64,000 nucleotides of DNA from Channa striata. Its lineage: Eukaryota; Chordata; Actinopteri; Anabantiformes; Channidae. The first letter of the stretch is position 1; each line of letters starts with the position of its first letter. The notes under the pieces were generated by a model, which was not told the DNA's origin, did not search any database, and saw only the letters and a list, made by a program, of their open reading frames with translations. The stretch is taken from NCBI GenBank assembly GCA_033026295.1, contig JAUPFM010000095.1, forward strand, positions 1-64,000. Direction: 5' to 3'. Of this stretch, positions 28,201-39,186 are shown piece after piece. A program made the translations under genes and the position numbers.

Positions 28201-30739
28201 CTTGTGGCATTTTACCTTAAAAGACAGTAAATGCAAGTAATTCAAGCATCCTTTTATGCTCATAATCACCTTTTCTCAGCGAGAAAATGCTGTTTTGAAG
28301 CCAAGCTTGTATTGAACAATTTCTGCACCAAACTTAAATAAAACTGTGTCTGCCTTCTTATTTAGCCTAAATCCACTCAGCAGAACATATAAACAAGCTT
28401 GTGGCATGTTTCCTTAAAAGACAGTAAATGCATGTAATTCAAGCATCCTTTTTATGCTCATAATCGCCTTTTCTCAGCGAGAAAATGCTGTTTTGAAGCC
28501 AAGCTTGTATTGAACAATTTCTGCACCAAACTCAAATGAAACTGTGTCTGCCTTCTTATTTAGCCTAAATCCACTCAGCAGAAATTATAAACAAGCTTGT
28601 GGGATGTTTCCTTAAAAGACAGTAAATGCATGTAATTCAAGCATCCTTTTATGCTCGCAATCGCCTTTTCTCAGCGAGAAAATACTGTTTTGAAGCCAAG
28701 CTTGTATTGAACAATTTTTGCACCAAACTCAAATAAAACTGTGTCTGCCTTCTTATTTAGCCTAAATCCACTCAGCAGAACATATAAACAAGCTTGTGGG
28801 ATATTTCCTTAAAAGACAGTAAATGCATGTAATTCAAGCATCCTTTTATGCTCGCAATCGATTTTTCTCAGCGAGAAAATGCTGTTTTGAAGCCAAGCTT
28901 GTATTGAACAATTTCTGCACCAAACTCAAATAAAACTGTGTCTGCCTTCTTATTTAGCCTAAATCCAATCAGGAGAGACTGAAAATAAGCTTGTGACATG
29001 TTTCCTTAAAAGACAGTAAATGCATGTAATTCAAGCATTCATTTATGCTCGCAATCTTCTTTTCTCAGCGAGAAAATACTGTTTTGAAGCCAAGCTTGTA
29101 TTAAACAATTTCTGCACCAAACTCAAATAAAACTGTGTCTGCCTTCTTATTTAGCCTTAAACCAATCAGGAGAGACTGAAAATAAGCTTGTGACATGTTT
29201 CCTTAAAACACAGTAAATGCATGTAATTCAAGCATCCATTTATGCTCGCAATCTTCTTTTCCCAGCGAGAAAATACTGTTTTGAAGCCAAGCTTGTATTG
29301 AACAATTTCTGCACCAAACTCAAATAAAACTGTGTCTGCCTTCTTATTTAGCCTAAATCCAATCAGGAGAGACTGAAAATAAGCTTGTGAGATGTTTCCT
29401 TAAAAGACAGTAAATGCATGTAATTCAAGCATCCTTTTATGCTCATAATCGCCTTTTCTCAGCGAGAAAATACTGTTTTGAAGCCAAGCTTGTATTGAAC
29501 AATTTCTGCACCAAACTCAAATAAAACTGTGTCTGCCTTCTTATTTAGCCTAAATCCTCTCAGCAGAACATATAAATATGGTTGTGGGATGTTTCCTTAA
29601 AAGACAGTAAATGCATGTAATTCAAGCATCCATTTATGCTCGCTATCAACTTTTCTGAGCGAGAAAATGCTGTTTTGAAGCCAAGCTTGTATTGAACAAT
29701 TTCTGCACCAAACTCAAATAAAACTGTGTCTGCCTTCTTATTTAGCCTAAATCCACTCAGCAGAACATATAAACAAGCTTGTGGCATTTTACCTTAAAAG
29801 ACAGTAAATGCATGTAATTCAAGCATCCTTTTATGCTCATAATCACCTTTTCTCAGCGAGAAAATGCTGTTTTGAAGCCAAGCTTGTATTGAACAATTTC
29901 TGCACCAAACTTAAATAAAACTGTGTCTGCCTTCTTATTTAGCCTAAATCCACTCAGCAGAACATATAAACAAGCTTGTGGCATGTTTCCTTAAAAGACA
30001 GTAAATGCATGTAATTCAAGCATCCTTTTATGCTCATAATCGCTTTTCTCAGCGAGAAAATATTGTTTTGAAGCCAAGCTTGTATTGAACAATTTCTGCA
30101 CCAAACTCAAATAAAACTGTGTCTGCCTTCTTATTTAGCCTAAATCCACTCAGCAGAACATATAAACAAGCTTGTGGCATGTTTCCTTAAAAGACAGTAA
30201 ATGCATGTAATTCAAGCATCCTTTTATTTTCAGAATCGCCTTTTCTCAGCGAGAAAATGCTGTTTGAAGCCAAGCTTGTATTGAACAATTTCTGCACCAA
30301 ACTCAAATAAAACTGTGTCTGCCTTCTTATTTAGCCTAAATCCTCTCAGCAGAAAATATAAATATGGTTGTGGATGTTTCCTTAAAAGACAGTAAATGCA
30401 TGTAATTCAAGCATCCATTTATGCTCGAATGGCCTTTTCTCAGCGAGAAAATGCTGTTTTGAAGCCAAGCTTGTATTGAACAATTTCTGCACCAAACTCA
30501 AATAAAACTGTGTCTGCCTTCTTATTTAGCCTAAATCCACTCAGGAGAGACTGAAAATAAGCTTGTGACATGTTTCCTTAAAAGACAGTAAATGCATGTA
30601 ATTCAAGCATCCATTTATGCTCATAATCGCCTTTTCTCAGCGAGAAAATGCTGTTTTGAAGCCAAGCTTGTATTGAACAATTTCTGCACCAAACTCAAAT
30701 AAAACTGTGTCTGCCTTCTTATTTAGCCTAAATCCACTC

Positions 30740-31830
30740 AGCAGAACATATAAACAAGCTTGTGGCATTTTACCTTAAAAGACAGTAAATGCATGTAATT
30801 CAAGCATCCTTTTATGCTCTTAATCACCTTTTCTCAGCGAGAAAATGCTGTTTTGAAGCCAAGCTTGTATTGAACAATTTCTGCACCAAACTCAAATAAA
30901 ACTGTGTCCCTTCTTATTTAGCCTAAATCCACTCAGCAGAAATTATAAACAAGCTTGTGGGATGTTTCCTTAAAAGACAGTAAATGCATGTAATTCAAGC
31001 ATCCTTTTATTTTCGCAATCGTCTTTTCTCAGCGAGAAAATGCTGTTTTGAAGCCAAGCTTGTATTGAACAATTTCTGCACCAAACTCAAATAAAACTGT
31101 GTCTGCCTTCTTATTTAGCCTAAATCCTCTCAACAGAACATATAAATATGGTTGTGGATGTTTCCTTAAAAGACAGTAAATGCATGTAATTCAAGCATCC
31201 ATTTATGCTGTAATAACCTTTTCTCAGCGAGAAAATGCTGTTTTGAAGCCAAGCTTATATTGAACAATTTCTGCACCAAACTCAAATAAAACTGTGTCTG
31301 CCTTCTTATTTAGCCTAAATCCACTCAGCAGAACATATAAACAAGCTTGTGGGATATTTTCTTAAAAGACAGTAAATGCATGTAATTCAAGCATCCTTTT
31401 ATGCTACTTAATCGATTTTTCTCAACGAGAAAATGCTGTTTTGAAGCCAAGCTTGTATTGAACAATTTCTGCACCAAACTCAAATAAAACTGTGTCTGCC
31501 TTCTTATTTAGCCTAAATCCACTCAGCAGAACATATAAACAAGCTTGTGGCATGTTTCCTTAAAAGACAGTAAATGCATGTAATTCAAGCATCCTTTTTT
31601 TTTTAATCGCCTTTTCTCAGAGAGAAAATGCTGTTTTGAAGCCAAGCTTGTATTGAACAATTTCTGAACCAAACTCAAATAAAACTGTGTCTGCCTTCTT
31701 ATTTAGCCTAAATCCACTCAGCAGAAATTATAAACAAGCTTGTGGGATGTTTCCTTAAAAGACAGTAAATGTATGTAATTCAAGCATCCTTTTATTATTC
31801 GCAATCGCTTTTCTCAGCGAGAAAATGCTG
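30740..31830 (+). repeat. Local duplication in domain L, copy 1
   Basis: Shares rare markers with 31,920-32,810: GTGTCCC (30,904 and 32,080), CTCAACGAG (31,421 and 32,401), CTCAGAGAG (31,615 and 32,599) and AAATGTATG (31,769 and 32,751). The offset drops from about 1,177 to about 983 bp, meaning copy 2 lacks one monomer. Confidence 0.75.
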
Positions 31831-31919
31831 TTTTGAAGCCAAGCTTGTATTGAACAATTTCTGCACCAAACTCAAATAAAACTGTGTCTGCCTTCTTATT
31901 TAGCCTAAATCCACTCAGC

Positions 31920-32810
31920 AGAACATATAAACAAGCTTGTGGCATTTTACCTTAAAAGACAGTAAATGCATGTAATTCAAGCATCCTTTATGCTCGCAAT
32001 CACCTTTTCTCAGCGAGAAAATGCTGTTTTGAAGCCAAGCTTGTATTGAACAATTTCTGCACCAAACTCAAATAAAACTGTGTCCCTTCTTATTTAGCCT
32101 AAATCCACTCAGCAGAAATTATAAACAAGCTTGTGGGATGTTTCCTTAAAAGACAGTAAATGCATGTAATTCAAGCATCCTTTTATTTTCGCAATCGTCT
32201 TTTCTCAGCGAGAAAATGCTGTTTTGAAGCCAAGCTTGTATTGAACAATTTCTGCACCAAACTCAAATAAAACTGTGTCTGCCTTCTTATTTAGCCTAAA
32301 TCCTCTCCGCAGAACATATAAATATGGTTGTGGGATGTTTCCTTAAAAGACAGTAAATGCATGTAATTCAAGCATCCATTTATGCTCGCAATCGATTTTT
32401 CTCAACGAGAAAATGCTGTTTTGAAGCCAAGCTTGTATTGAACAATTTCTGCACCAAACTCAAATAAAACTGTGTCTGCCTTCTTATTTAGCCTAAATCC
32501 ACTCAGCAGAACATATAAACAAGCTTGTGGCATGTTTCCTTAAAAGACAGTAAATGCATGTAATTCAAGCATCCTTTTATTTTCGCAATCGCCTTTTCTC
32601 AGAGAGAAAATGCTGTTTTGAAGCCAAGCTTGTATTGAACAATTTCTGAACCAAACTCAAATAAAACTGTGTCTGCCTTCTTATTTAGCCTAAATCCACT
32701 CAGCAGAAATTATAAACAAGCTTGTGGGATGTTTCCTTAAAAGACAGTAAATGTATGTAATTCAAGCATCCTTTTATTCTCGCAATCGCCTTTTCTCAGC
32801 GAGAAAATGC
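31920..32810 (+). repeat. Local duplication in domain L, copy 2, one monomer shorter
   Basis: At about 32,385-32,410 this copy joins CATCCATTTATGCTCG of one monomer type to ATCGATTTTTCTCAACGAG of the next type, which are one full unit apart in copy 1. It is an in-register fusion monomer. Confidence 0.75.
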
Positions 32811-34988
32811 TGTTTTGAAGCCAAGCTTGTATTGAACAATTTCTGCACCAAACTCAAATAAAACTGTGTCTGCCTTCTTATTTAGCCTAAATCCACTCAG
32901 CAGAAAATATAAATATGGTTGTGGGATGTTTCCTTAAAAGACAGTAAATGCATGTAATTCAAGCATCCATTTATGCTCGCAATGGCCTTTTCTCAGCGAG
33001 AAAATGCTGTTTTGAAGCCAAGCTTGTATTGAACAATTTCTGCACCAAACTCAAATAAAACTGTGTCTGCCTTCTTATTTAGCCTAAATCCACTCAGGAG
33101 AGACTGAAAATAAGCTTGTGACATGTTTCCTTAAAAGACAGTAAATGCATGTAATTCAAGCATCCATTTATGCTCGCAATCGCCTTTTCTCAGCGAGAAA
33201 ATGCTGTTTTGAAGCCAAGCTTGTATTGAACAATTTCTGCACCAAACTCAAATAAAACTGTGTCTGCCTTCTTATTTAGCCTAAATCCACTCAGCAGAAC
33301 ATATAAACAAGCTTGTGGCATTTTACCTTAAAAGACAGTAAATGCATGTAATTCAAGCATCCTTTTATGCTCGCAATCACCTTTTCTCAGCGAGAAAATG
33401 CTGTTTTGAAGCCAAGCTTGTATTGAACAATTTCTGCACCAAACTCAAATAAAACTGTGTCCCTTCTTATTTAGCCTAAATCCACTCAGCAGAAATTATA
33501 AACAAGCTTGTGGGATGTTTCCTTAAAAGACAGTAAATGCATGTAATTCAAGCATCCTTTTATGCTCGTTAATCGCCTTTTCTCAGCGAGAAAATACTGT
33601 TTTGAAGCCAAGCTTGTATTGAACAATTTCTGCACCAAACTCAAATAAAACTGTGTCTGCCTTCTTATTTAGCCTAAATCCACTCAGCAGAACATATAAA
33701 CAAGCTTGTGGCATGTTTCCTTAAAAGACAGTAAATGCATGTATTTCAAGCATCCTTTTATTTTCGCAATCGCCTTTTCTCAGCGAGAAAATGTTGTTTT
33801 GAAGCCAAGCTTGTATTGAACAATTTCTGAACCAAACTCAAATAAAACTGTGTCTGCCTTCTTATTTAGCCTAAATCCACTCAGCAGAACATATAAACAA
33901 GCTTGTGGGATATTTCCTTAAAAGACAGTAAATGCATGTAATTCAAGCATCCTTTTATGCTCGTAATCGATTTTTCTCAGCGAGAAAATGCTGTTTGAAG
34001 CCAAGCTTGTATTGAACAATTTCTGCACCAAACTCAAATAAAACTGTGTCTGCCTTCTTATTTAGCCTAAATCCAATCAGGAGAGACTGAAAATAAGCTT
34101 GTGACATGTTTCCTTAAAACACAGTAAATGCATGTAATTCAAGCATCCATTTATGCTCGCAATCTTCTTTTCTCAGCGAGAAAATACTGTTTTGAAGCCA
34201 AGCTTGTATTGAACAATTTCTGCACCAAACTCAAATAAAACTGTGTCTGCCTTCTTATTTAGCCTTAAACCAATCAGGAGAGACTGAAAATAAGCTTGTG
34301 ACATGTTTCCTTAAAACACAGTAAATGCATGTAATTCAAGCATCCATTTATGCTCGCAATCTTCTTTTCCCAGCGAGAAAATACTGTTTTGAAGCCAAGC
34401 TTGTATTGAACAATTTCTGCACCAAACTCAAAAAAACTGTGTCTGCCTTCTTATTTAGCCTAAATCCAATCAGGAGAGACTGAAAATAAGCTTGTGAGAT
34501 GTTTCCTTAAAAGACAGTAAATGCATGTAATTCAAGCATCCATTTATGCTCAGAATCGCCTTTTCTCAGCGAGAAAATGCTGTTTGAAGCCAAGCTTGTA
34601 TTGAACAATTTCTGCACCAAACTCAAATAAAACTGTGTCTGCCTTCTTATTTAGCCTAAATCCACTCAGCAGAACATATAAACAAGCTTGTGGCATTTTA
34701 CCTTAAAAGACAGTAAATGCATGTAATTCAAGCATCCTTTTATGCTCGCAATCACCTTTTCTCAGCGAGAAAATGCTGTTTTGAAGCCAAGCTTGTATTG
34801 AACAATTTCTGCACCAAACTCAAATAAAACTGTGTCTGCCTTCTTATTTAGCCTAAATCCACTCAGCAGAACATATAAACAAGCTTGTGGGATATTTCCT
34901 TAAAAGACAGTAAATGCATGTAATTCAAGCATCCTTTTTTATGTTTCAGAATCGCCTTTTCTCAGCGAGAAAATGCTGTTTTGAAGCC

Positions 34989-35185
34989 AAGCTTGTATTG
35001 AACAATTTCTGCACCAAACTCCAATAAAACTATGTCTTCCTTCTTATTTAGCGTAAATCCACTCTGGATAGACTGAAAATAAACTTGTGGCATGTTTCCT
35101 TAAAAGACAATAAATGCATGTAATTCAAGTATCCTTTTATGCTCGCAATCGCCTTTTCTCAGCGAGAAAATGCTGTTTTGAAGCC
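34989..35185 (+). repeat. Divergent satellite monomer at the L/R domain border
   Basis: This is a full-length 197-bp unit measured from HindIII site to HindIII site. It has about nine substitutions against the usual monomer: CTCCAATAAAACTATGTCTTCC in place of the usual CTCAAAT, CTGTG and TCTGCC segments, GCGTAAAT, CTCTGGATAG, AAACTTGT (second HindIII site lost), GACAATAAATG and CAAGTATCC. Ordinary neighbours differ from their type by a few bases. It separates domain-L monomers on its left from the first domain-R monomer, whose AAATGAAACTG and CTAATAAATATGG markers lie at about 35,219-35,282. Confidence 0.75.
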
Positions 35186-36086
35186 AAGCTTGTATTGAAC
35201 AATTTCTGCACCAAACTCAAATGAAACTGTGTCTGCCTTCTTATTTAGCCTAAATCCACTCAGCAGAACTAATAAATATGGTTGTGGGATGTTTCCTTAA
35301 AAGACAGTAAATGCATGTAATTCAAACATCCTTTTATGCTCGCAATCGCCTTTTCTCAGCGAGAAAATGTTGTTTTGAAGCCAAGCTTGTATTGAACACT
35401 TTCTGCACCAAACTCAAATAAAACTGTGTGTGCCTTCTTATTTAGCCTAAATCCACTCAGCAGAACATATAAACAAGCTTGTGGGATGTTTCCTTAAAAG
35501 ACAGTCAATGCATGTAATTCAAGCATCCTTTTATGCTCGCAATCGCTTTTCTCAGCGAGAAAATGCTGTTTTGAAGCCAAGCTTGTATTGAACAATTTCT
35601 GCACCAAACTCAAATGAAACTGTGTCTGCCTTCTTATTTAGCCTAAATCCACACAGCAGAACTAATAAATATTGTTGTGGGATGTTTCCTTAAAAGACAC
35701 TAAATGCATGTAATTCAAGCATCCTTTTATGCTCGCAATCACCTTTTCTCAGCGAGAAAATGCTGTTTTGAAGCCAAGCTTGTATTGAACAATTTCTGCA
35801 CCAAACTCAAATGTAACTGTGTCTGCCTTCTTATTTAGCCTAAATCCACTCAGCAGAACATATAAACAAGCTTGTGGGATGTTTCCTTAAAAGACAGTAA
35901 ATGCATGTAATTCAAGCATCCTTTTATGCTCGCAATCGCCTTTTCTCAGCGAGAAAATGCTGTTTTGAAGCCAAGCTTGTATTGAACATTTTCTGCACCA
36001 AACTCAAATAAAACTGTGTCTGCCTTCTTATTTAGCTTAAATCCACTGAGCAGCACATATAAACAGGCTTGTGGGACGTTTCCTTA
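35186..36086 (+). repeat. 197-bp satellite array, domain R, left of the LINE
   Basis: About 4.6 monomers. They carry the domain-R markers AAATGAAACTG, CAGAACTAATAAATATGG, AGTCAATGCATG and, in the last one, the CTGAGCAG ... AACAGGCTTGTGGGACG type. The array stops mid-monomer at TTTCCTTA (36,086), where the retrotransposon begins, and resumes at TTAAAAGACAG (38,105). Confidence 0.95.
36084..36086. repeat. Left copy of the 3-bp target-site duplication (TTA)
   Basis: The last satellite bases before the LINE are TTCCTTA. The uninterrupted monomer reads TTCCTTAAAAGAC, and the right flank restarts with TTAAAAGAC, so TTA (monomer positions 112-114) is present on both sides. Because the element tail ends in C and the flank starts with T, the junction could shift by a base. 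Confidence 0.6.
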
Positions 36087-36087
36087 G

Positions 36088-36516
36088 CACCGCTACAAAC
36101 TAAAGCTTGAGGAGCACTTTTCCAACTCTGACCCTCGACGCATGTGGCAGGGCATCCAGGCTATCACGGACTACAAACACAGCCACTCTACCCTCCCGGA
36201 CACAAATGTCTCCTTCCTGAACCAGCTTAATGACTTTTATGCTCGCTTTGAAGGAGACAACAAAGAACCTGCCACCAGAATCACTCCTTCAACCAACCTC
36301 TCACCCATCACACTCACCTCCACAGACGTCTACACCGCACTGAGCCAGGTCAACGTGCACAAGGCTGCTGGACCAGACGGCATCCCTGGACGTGTTCTTA
36401 GAGCATGTGCTGAGCAGCTTACTGGGGTATTCACAGACATTTTTAACATGTCCCTTGCCCAAGCAGCTGTGCCAACATGCTTTAAATCCACCGCCATTGT
36501 GCCAGTGCATGCCTGA
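36088..36516 (+). pseudogene. LINE ORF2 fragment 1: linker and N-terminal part of reverse transcriptase
   Basis: The frame is open from the insertion point, in frame with the ATG at 36,142. That ATG is internal and not a natural start, because coding similarity (RYKLKLEEHF, then SDPRRMWQGIQ) extends upstream to the truncation point. The stretch holds the usual pre-polymerase segment, with FLNQLNDFYARF near residues 25-36 counted from that Met and the early reverse transcriptase block KAAGPDGIPGRVLR near residues 73-86, followed by FNMSLAQAAVPTCFK. It ends at TGA 36,514-36,516, just after IVPV. The protein then continues in another frame with LNDYRPVALTP, so a short deletion at about 36,500-36,513 removed the linker and shifted the frame. 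The family normally has a few more residues here. Confidence 0.88.
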
Positions 36517-37056
36517 ACGACTACCGCCCTGTAGCACTCACGCCCATCATTATGAAGTGCTTTGAGCGGCTGGTCCTGGCAAACCTGAAGGACTGTCTCC
36601 CACCCACACTAGACCCACACCAGTTTGCCTACTGTGGCAACAGGAGCACAGAGGATGCAGTCTCCATTGCACTGCACTCTGTGCTAACACACCTGGACAA
36701 TAAGAACACTTATGCACGAATGCTGTTTGTTGACTTCAGCTCAGCATTCAACACTGTAATACCCTCTAAGTTAATTACCAAACTTAGAGACCTGGACATT
36801 AACATATTACTCTGCAATTGGATCATGGACTTTCTGACCAACAGACCTCAGCATGTTAGGTCAGACCACATCTGTTCCACCACCATCACACTCAACACTG
36901 GGGTACCACAGGGCTGTGTGCTGAGCCCTTTCCTCTACTCCCTCTTCACCCACGACTGCAAGCCCATGCATGGATCTAACACCATCATTAAGTTTGCAGA
37001 TGATACAACAGTGATCGGTCTCATCAACAACAACGATGAGACTGCCTACAGGGGAG
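36513..37056 (+). pseudogene. LINE ORF2 fragment 2: reverse transcriptase core
   Basis: Continues the reverse transcriptase in a different frame from fragment 1, starting at LNDYRPVALTP (the first in-frame ATG is 36,552). It carries the palm motifs: FVDFSSAFNTVIP at 36,726-36,764 with the first catalytic aspartate, the TGVPQGCVLSP block at about 36,897-36,929, and FADD at 36,993-37,004 with the aspartate pair. All three catalytic aspartates are therefore intact. The segment ends near ETAYR. A G-rich stretch (CAGGGGAGGAGG, about 37,050-37,061) then appears to hold one extra G. The frame runs on to a stop at 37,091, but those last residues are out-of-frame translation. The sequence has few other signs of decay, which suggests a fairly recent insertion. 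Confidence 0.9.
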
Positions 37057-37683
37057 GAGGTCCAGCATCTGGTCACTTGGTGCAGGGATAATAATCTGCT
37101 CCTTAACACCAACAAGACCAAGGAGCTCATTGTGGACTTCAGGAAGGAGAAAAGAGGCTCACACGATCCCATCCATGTTAACGGGATGGCCGTTGAGCCT
37201 GTTTCATCCTTCAAGTTCCTGGGTACCCACATCTCGGAGGACCTGTCCTGGACCACCAACACCTCCAGCCTAATCAAGAAGGCTCACCAGCGCCTCTTCT
37301 TCTTGAGAACACTCAAGAAAAACCATCTTCCCTCGGCTATCCTGGTGAACTTCTACCGCTGCACAATAGAGAGCATCCTAACCAACTGTGTCACAGTCTG
37401 GTATGGGAGCTGCTCTGCCGCGGAGCGTAAGGCACTGCAGCGGGTAGTGAAAACTGCCCAACGCATTACAGGGACTCCACTTCCAGCCATTGAGGACATT
37501 CAAAAGAAACACTGTCTGCGTCGAGCACGCAGTATTCTTAAGGACTCCTCTCACCCAGCCCACAGACTGTTTTCTCTCCTGCCTTCAGGCAGGCGCTTTA
37601 GATTTCCCCGGACACGAACCACCAGACTGAGGAACAGCTTTTTTCCTAGAGCTGTCTCCTTATTGAACTCTGCCCCCCACTGA
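37048..37683 (+). pseudogene. LINE ORF2 fragment 3: thumb and C-terminal region
   Basis: After the G-run frameshift the protein resumes with EEVQHLVTWCRDNNLLLN and continues to a stop at 37,681-37,683 directly after LLNSAPH. Recognisable LINE segments are NTNKTKELIVDFR, the FKFLGTHISEDLSW block that follows the reverse transcriptase palm, FYRCTIESILTNCVTVWYG, AERKALQRVVKTAQRITG and the basic tail LPSGRRFRFPRTRTTRLRNSF. Termination at this point is usual for such elements, so the C-terminus is probably complete. An ATG at 37,036 opens this frame, but it lies before the frameshift and is not a biological start. Neither this fragment nor the two before it has a promoter of its own. Confidence 0.88.
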
Positions 37684-38104
37684 TTTCACTGACCTCTTTG
37701 CCACAACCATACACCCCGACATTCTCCCCAAACCATTGCACTACTCAATATTGCACTATTCAATATTGCACATACTCATTGCACTAGCCTGTATATACTC
37801 ACCTGTAAATACACGTCTGTAAAATGTCTGTAAATAGCAAACTGCACATTATATTCATATCTACTTGCATATTCAATCTGTAAATTTCTGCTCTAGTTAA
37901 CAACACCCTGTATAGTATGTTCATAGCATCTGTAAATATGATCCATAATTTCTTGTGTACATATTTTCTCGAGGTAATTTATAACCTATATCCTGCACTT
38001 GCTGCTTATTGCACTTCTGGTTAGACATAAACTGCATTTCGTTGCCTTGTACTTGTACATGTGTAATGACAATAAAGTTGAATCTAATCTAATCTAATCT
38101 AATC
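37684..38104 (+). other. LINE 3' UTR with AATCT-repeat tail
   Basis: 421 bp without an open frame. It contains a degenerate local repetition of TTGCAC and CAATATTGCAC near 37,735-37,770 and of TGTAAAT and CTGTAAA near 37,800-37,880. Near the end comes GTAATGACAATAAAGTTG, holding an AATAAA polyadenylation-like hexamer at 38,071-38,076, followed by the tail AATCT x4 plus AATC at 38,081-38,104. In L2/CR1 LINEs the 3' UTR and simple-repeat tail are what the reverse transcriptase recognises for priming. Confidence 0.85.
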
Positions 38105-38107
38105 TTA
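38105..38107. repeat. Right copy of the 3-bp target-site duplication (TTA)
   Basis: The satellite resumes as TTAAAAGACAG, in register with the sequence left of the insertion once one TTA is removed. This fixes the insertion at monomer position 112-114. Confidence 0.6.
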
Positions 38108-38399
38108 AAAGACAGTAAATGCATGTAATTCAAGCATCCTTTTATGCTTGCAATCGCCTTTTCTCAGCGAGAAAATGCTGTTTTGAAGCCAAGCTTGTAT
38201 TGAACAATTTCTGCACCAAACTCAAATAAAACTGTGTCTGCCTTCTTATTTAGCCTAAATCCACTCAGCAGAACTAATAAATATGGTTGTGGGATGTTTC
38301 CTTAAAAGACAGTAAATGCATGTAATTCAAGCATCTTTTTATGCTCTTAATCGCCTTTTCTCAGCGAGAAAATGCTGTTTGAAGCCAAGCTTGTATTGA

Positions 38400-39186
38400 A
38401 CAATTTCTGCACCACACTCAAATAAAACTATGTCTGCCTTCTTATTTAGCCTAAATCCACTCAGGAGAGACTGAAAATAAGCTTGTGGGATGTTTCCTTA
38501 AAAGACAGTAAATGCATGTAATTCAAGCATCTTTTTATGCTCGCAATCGCAGTTTCTCAGCGAGAAAATGCTGATTTGAAGCCAAGCTTGTATTGAACAA
38601 TTTCTGCACCAAACTCAAATGAAACTGTGTCTGCCTTCTTATTTAGCCTAAATCCACTCAGCAGAACTAAAAATATGGTTGTGGGATGTTTCCTTAAAAT
38701 ACAGCAAATGCATGTAATTCAAGCATCCTTTTATGCTACTAATCGCCTTTTCTCAGCGAGAAAATGCTGTTTTGAAGCCAAGCTTGTATTGAACAATTTC
38801 TGAACCAAATTCAAATGAAACTGTGTCTGCCTTCTTATTTAGCCTAAATCCACTCAGCAGAACTAATAAATATGGTTGTGGGATGTTTCCTTAAAAGACA
38901 GTAAATGCATGTAATTCAAGCATCTTTTTATGCTCGCAATCGACTTTGCTCAGCGAGAAAATGCTGTTTTGAAGCCAAGCTTGTATTGAACAATTTCTGC
39001 ACCAAACTCAAATAAAACTGTGTCTGCCTTCTTATTTAGCCTAAATCCACTCAGCAGAACTAATAAATATGGTTGTGGGATGTTTCCTGAAAAGACAGTA
39101 AATGCATGTAATTCAAGCATCCTTTTATGCTCGCAATCGCCTTTTCTCAGCGAGAAAATGCTGTTTTGAAGCCAAGCTTGTATTGA
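38400..39186 (+). repeat. 4-monomer higher-order unit, copy 1
   Basis: Rare markers recur 787-788 bp downstream: ACCACACTC (38,411 and 39,198), ATCGCAGTTTCTC (38,546 and 39,333), GCTGATTTGAAG (38,570 and 39,357), AAAATACAGCAAATG (38,696 and 39,484), ACCAAATTCAAATG (38,803 and 39,591) and ATCGACTTTGCTC (38,939 and 39,727). Four units are 788 bp. Confidence 0.85.

Larger units (their letters stand above)
1..34988 (+). repeat. 197-bp satellite array, domain L
   Basis: Head-to-tail 197-bp monomers, all in one orientation, about 178 copies by division. Each carries the landmarks AAGCTTGTATTGAACAATTT, CTGTGTCTGCC, CCTTAAAAGACAG, AAATGCATGTAATTC and TTTTCTCAGCGAGAAAA in that order. Domain L is recognised by the variant segments CAGCAGAACATATAAAC, CAGCAGAAATTATAAAC, CAGGAGAGACTGAAAATAAG and CCTCTCAGCAG followed by ATATAAATATGG, and by alleles such as TTAAACCAATCAGG, GTGGCATTTTACC and CTATCAACTTTTCTGAG. 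Domain-R markers (CTAATAAATATGG, AAATGAAACTG, AGTCAATG, GACTCAAAATAAG) are absent or rare. I see no inserted element or inversion. Small indels are frequent, especially in homopolymers. Function is unknown; a nucleosome-sized AT-rich unit fits centromeric or pericentromeric heterochromatin, which is inference. Confidence 0.97.
36087..38104 (+). mobile_element. 5'-truncated non-LTR retrotransposon (LINE), L2/CR1 superfamily
   Basis: A 2,018-bp insertion into a satellite monomer. It begins inside the coding region, in the linker before the reverse transcriptase; the endonuclease half and the 5' UTR are missing. It continues through the reverse transcriptase and the C-terminal region to a 3' UTR ending in AATAAAG and short AATCT repeats. 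Severe 5' truncation, a simple-repeat tail instead of poly(A) and a very short target duplication are typical of L2/CR1-type target-primed reverse transcription. The coding strand is the + strand, parallel to the satellite unit as written. Two frameshifts break the reading frame, so it cannot be autonomous. Base composition is much richer in GC than the satellite. Assignment to L2 rather than CR1 or Rex1 rests on the tail and on general resemblance to fish elements, and is moderate. Confidence 0.93.

Noticed and set aside
36301..36537. Minus-strand frames inside the LINE (also 36,861-37,277 and 37,378-37,563)
   Set aside because: Antisense shadows of the reverse transcriptase coding strand; no recognisable protein features.
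36087..38104. LTR retrotransposon or endogenous retrovirus
   Set aside because: There are no long terminal repeats, protease or integrase. The reverse transcriptase blocks and the AATCT tail are of the non-LTR type.
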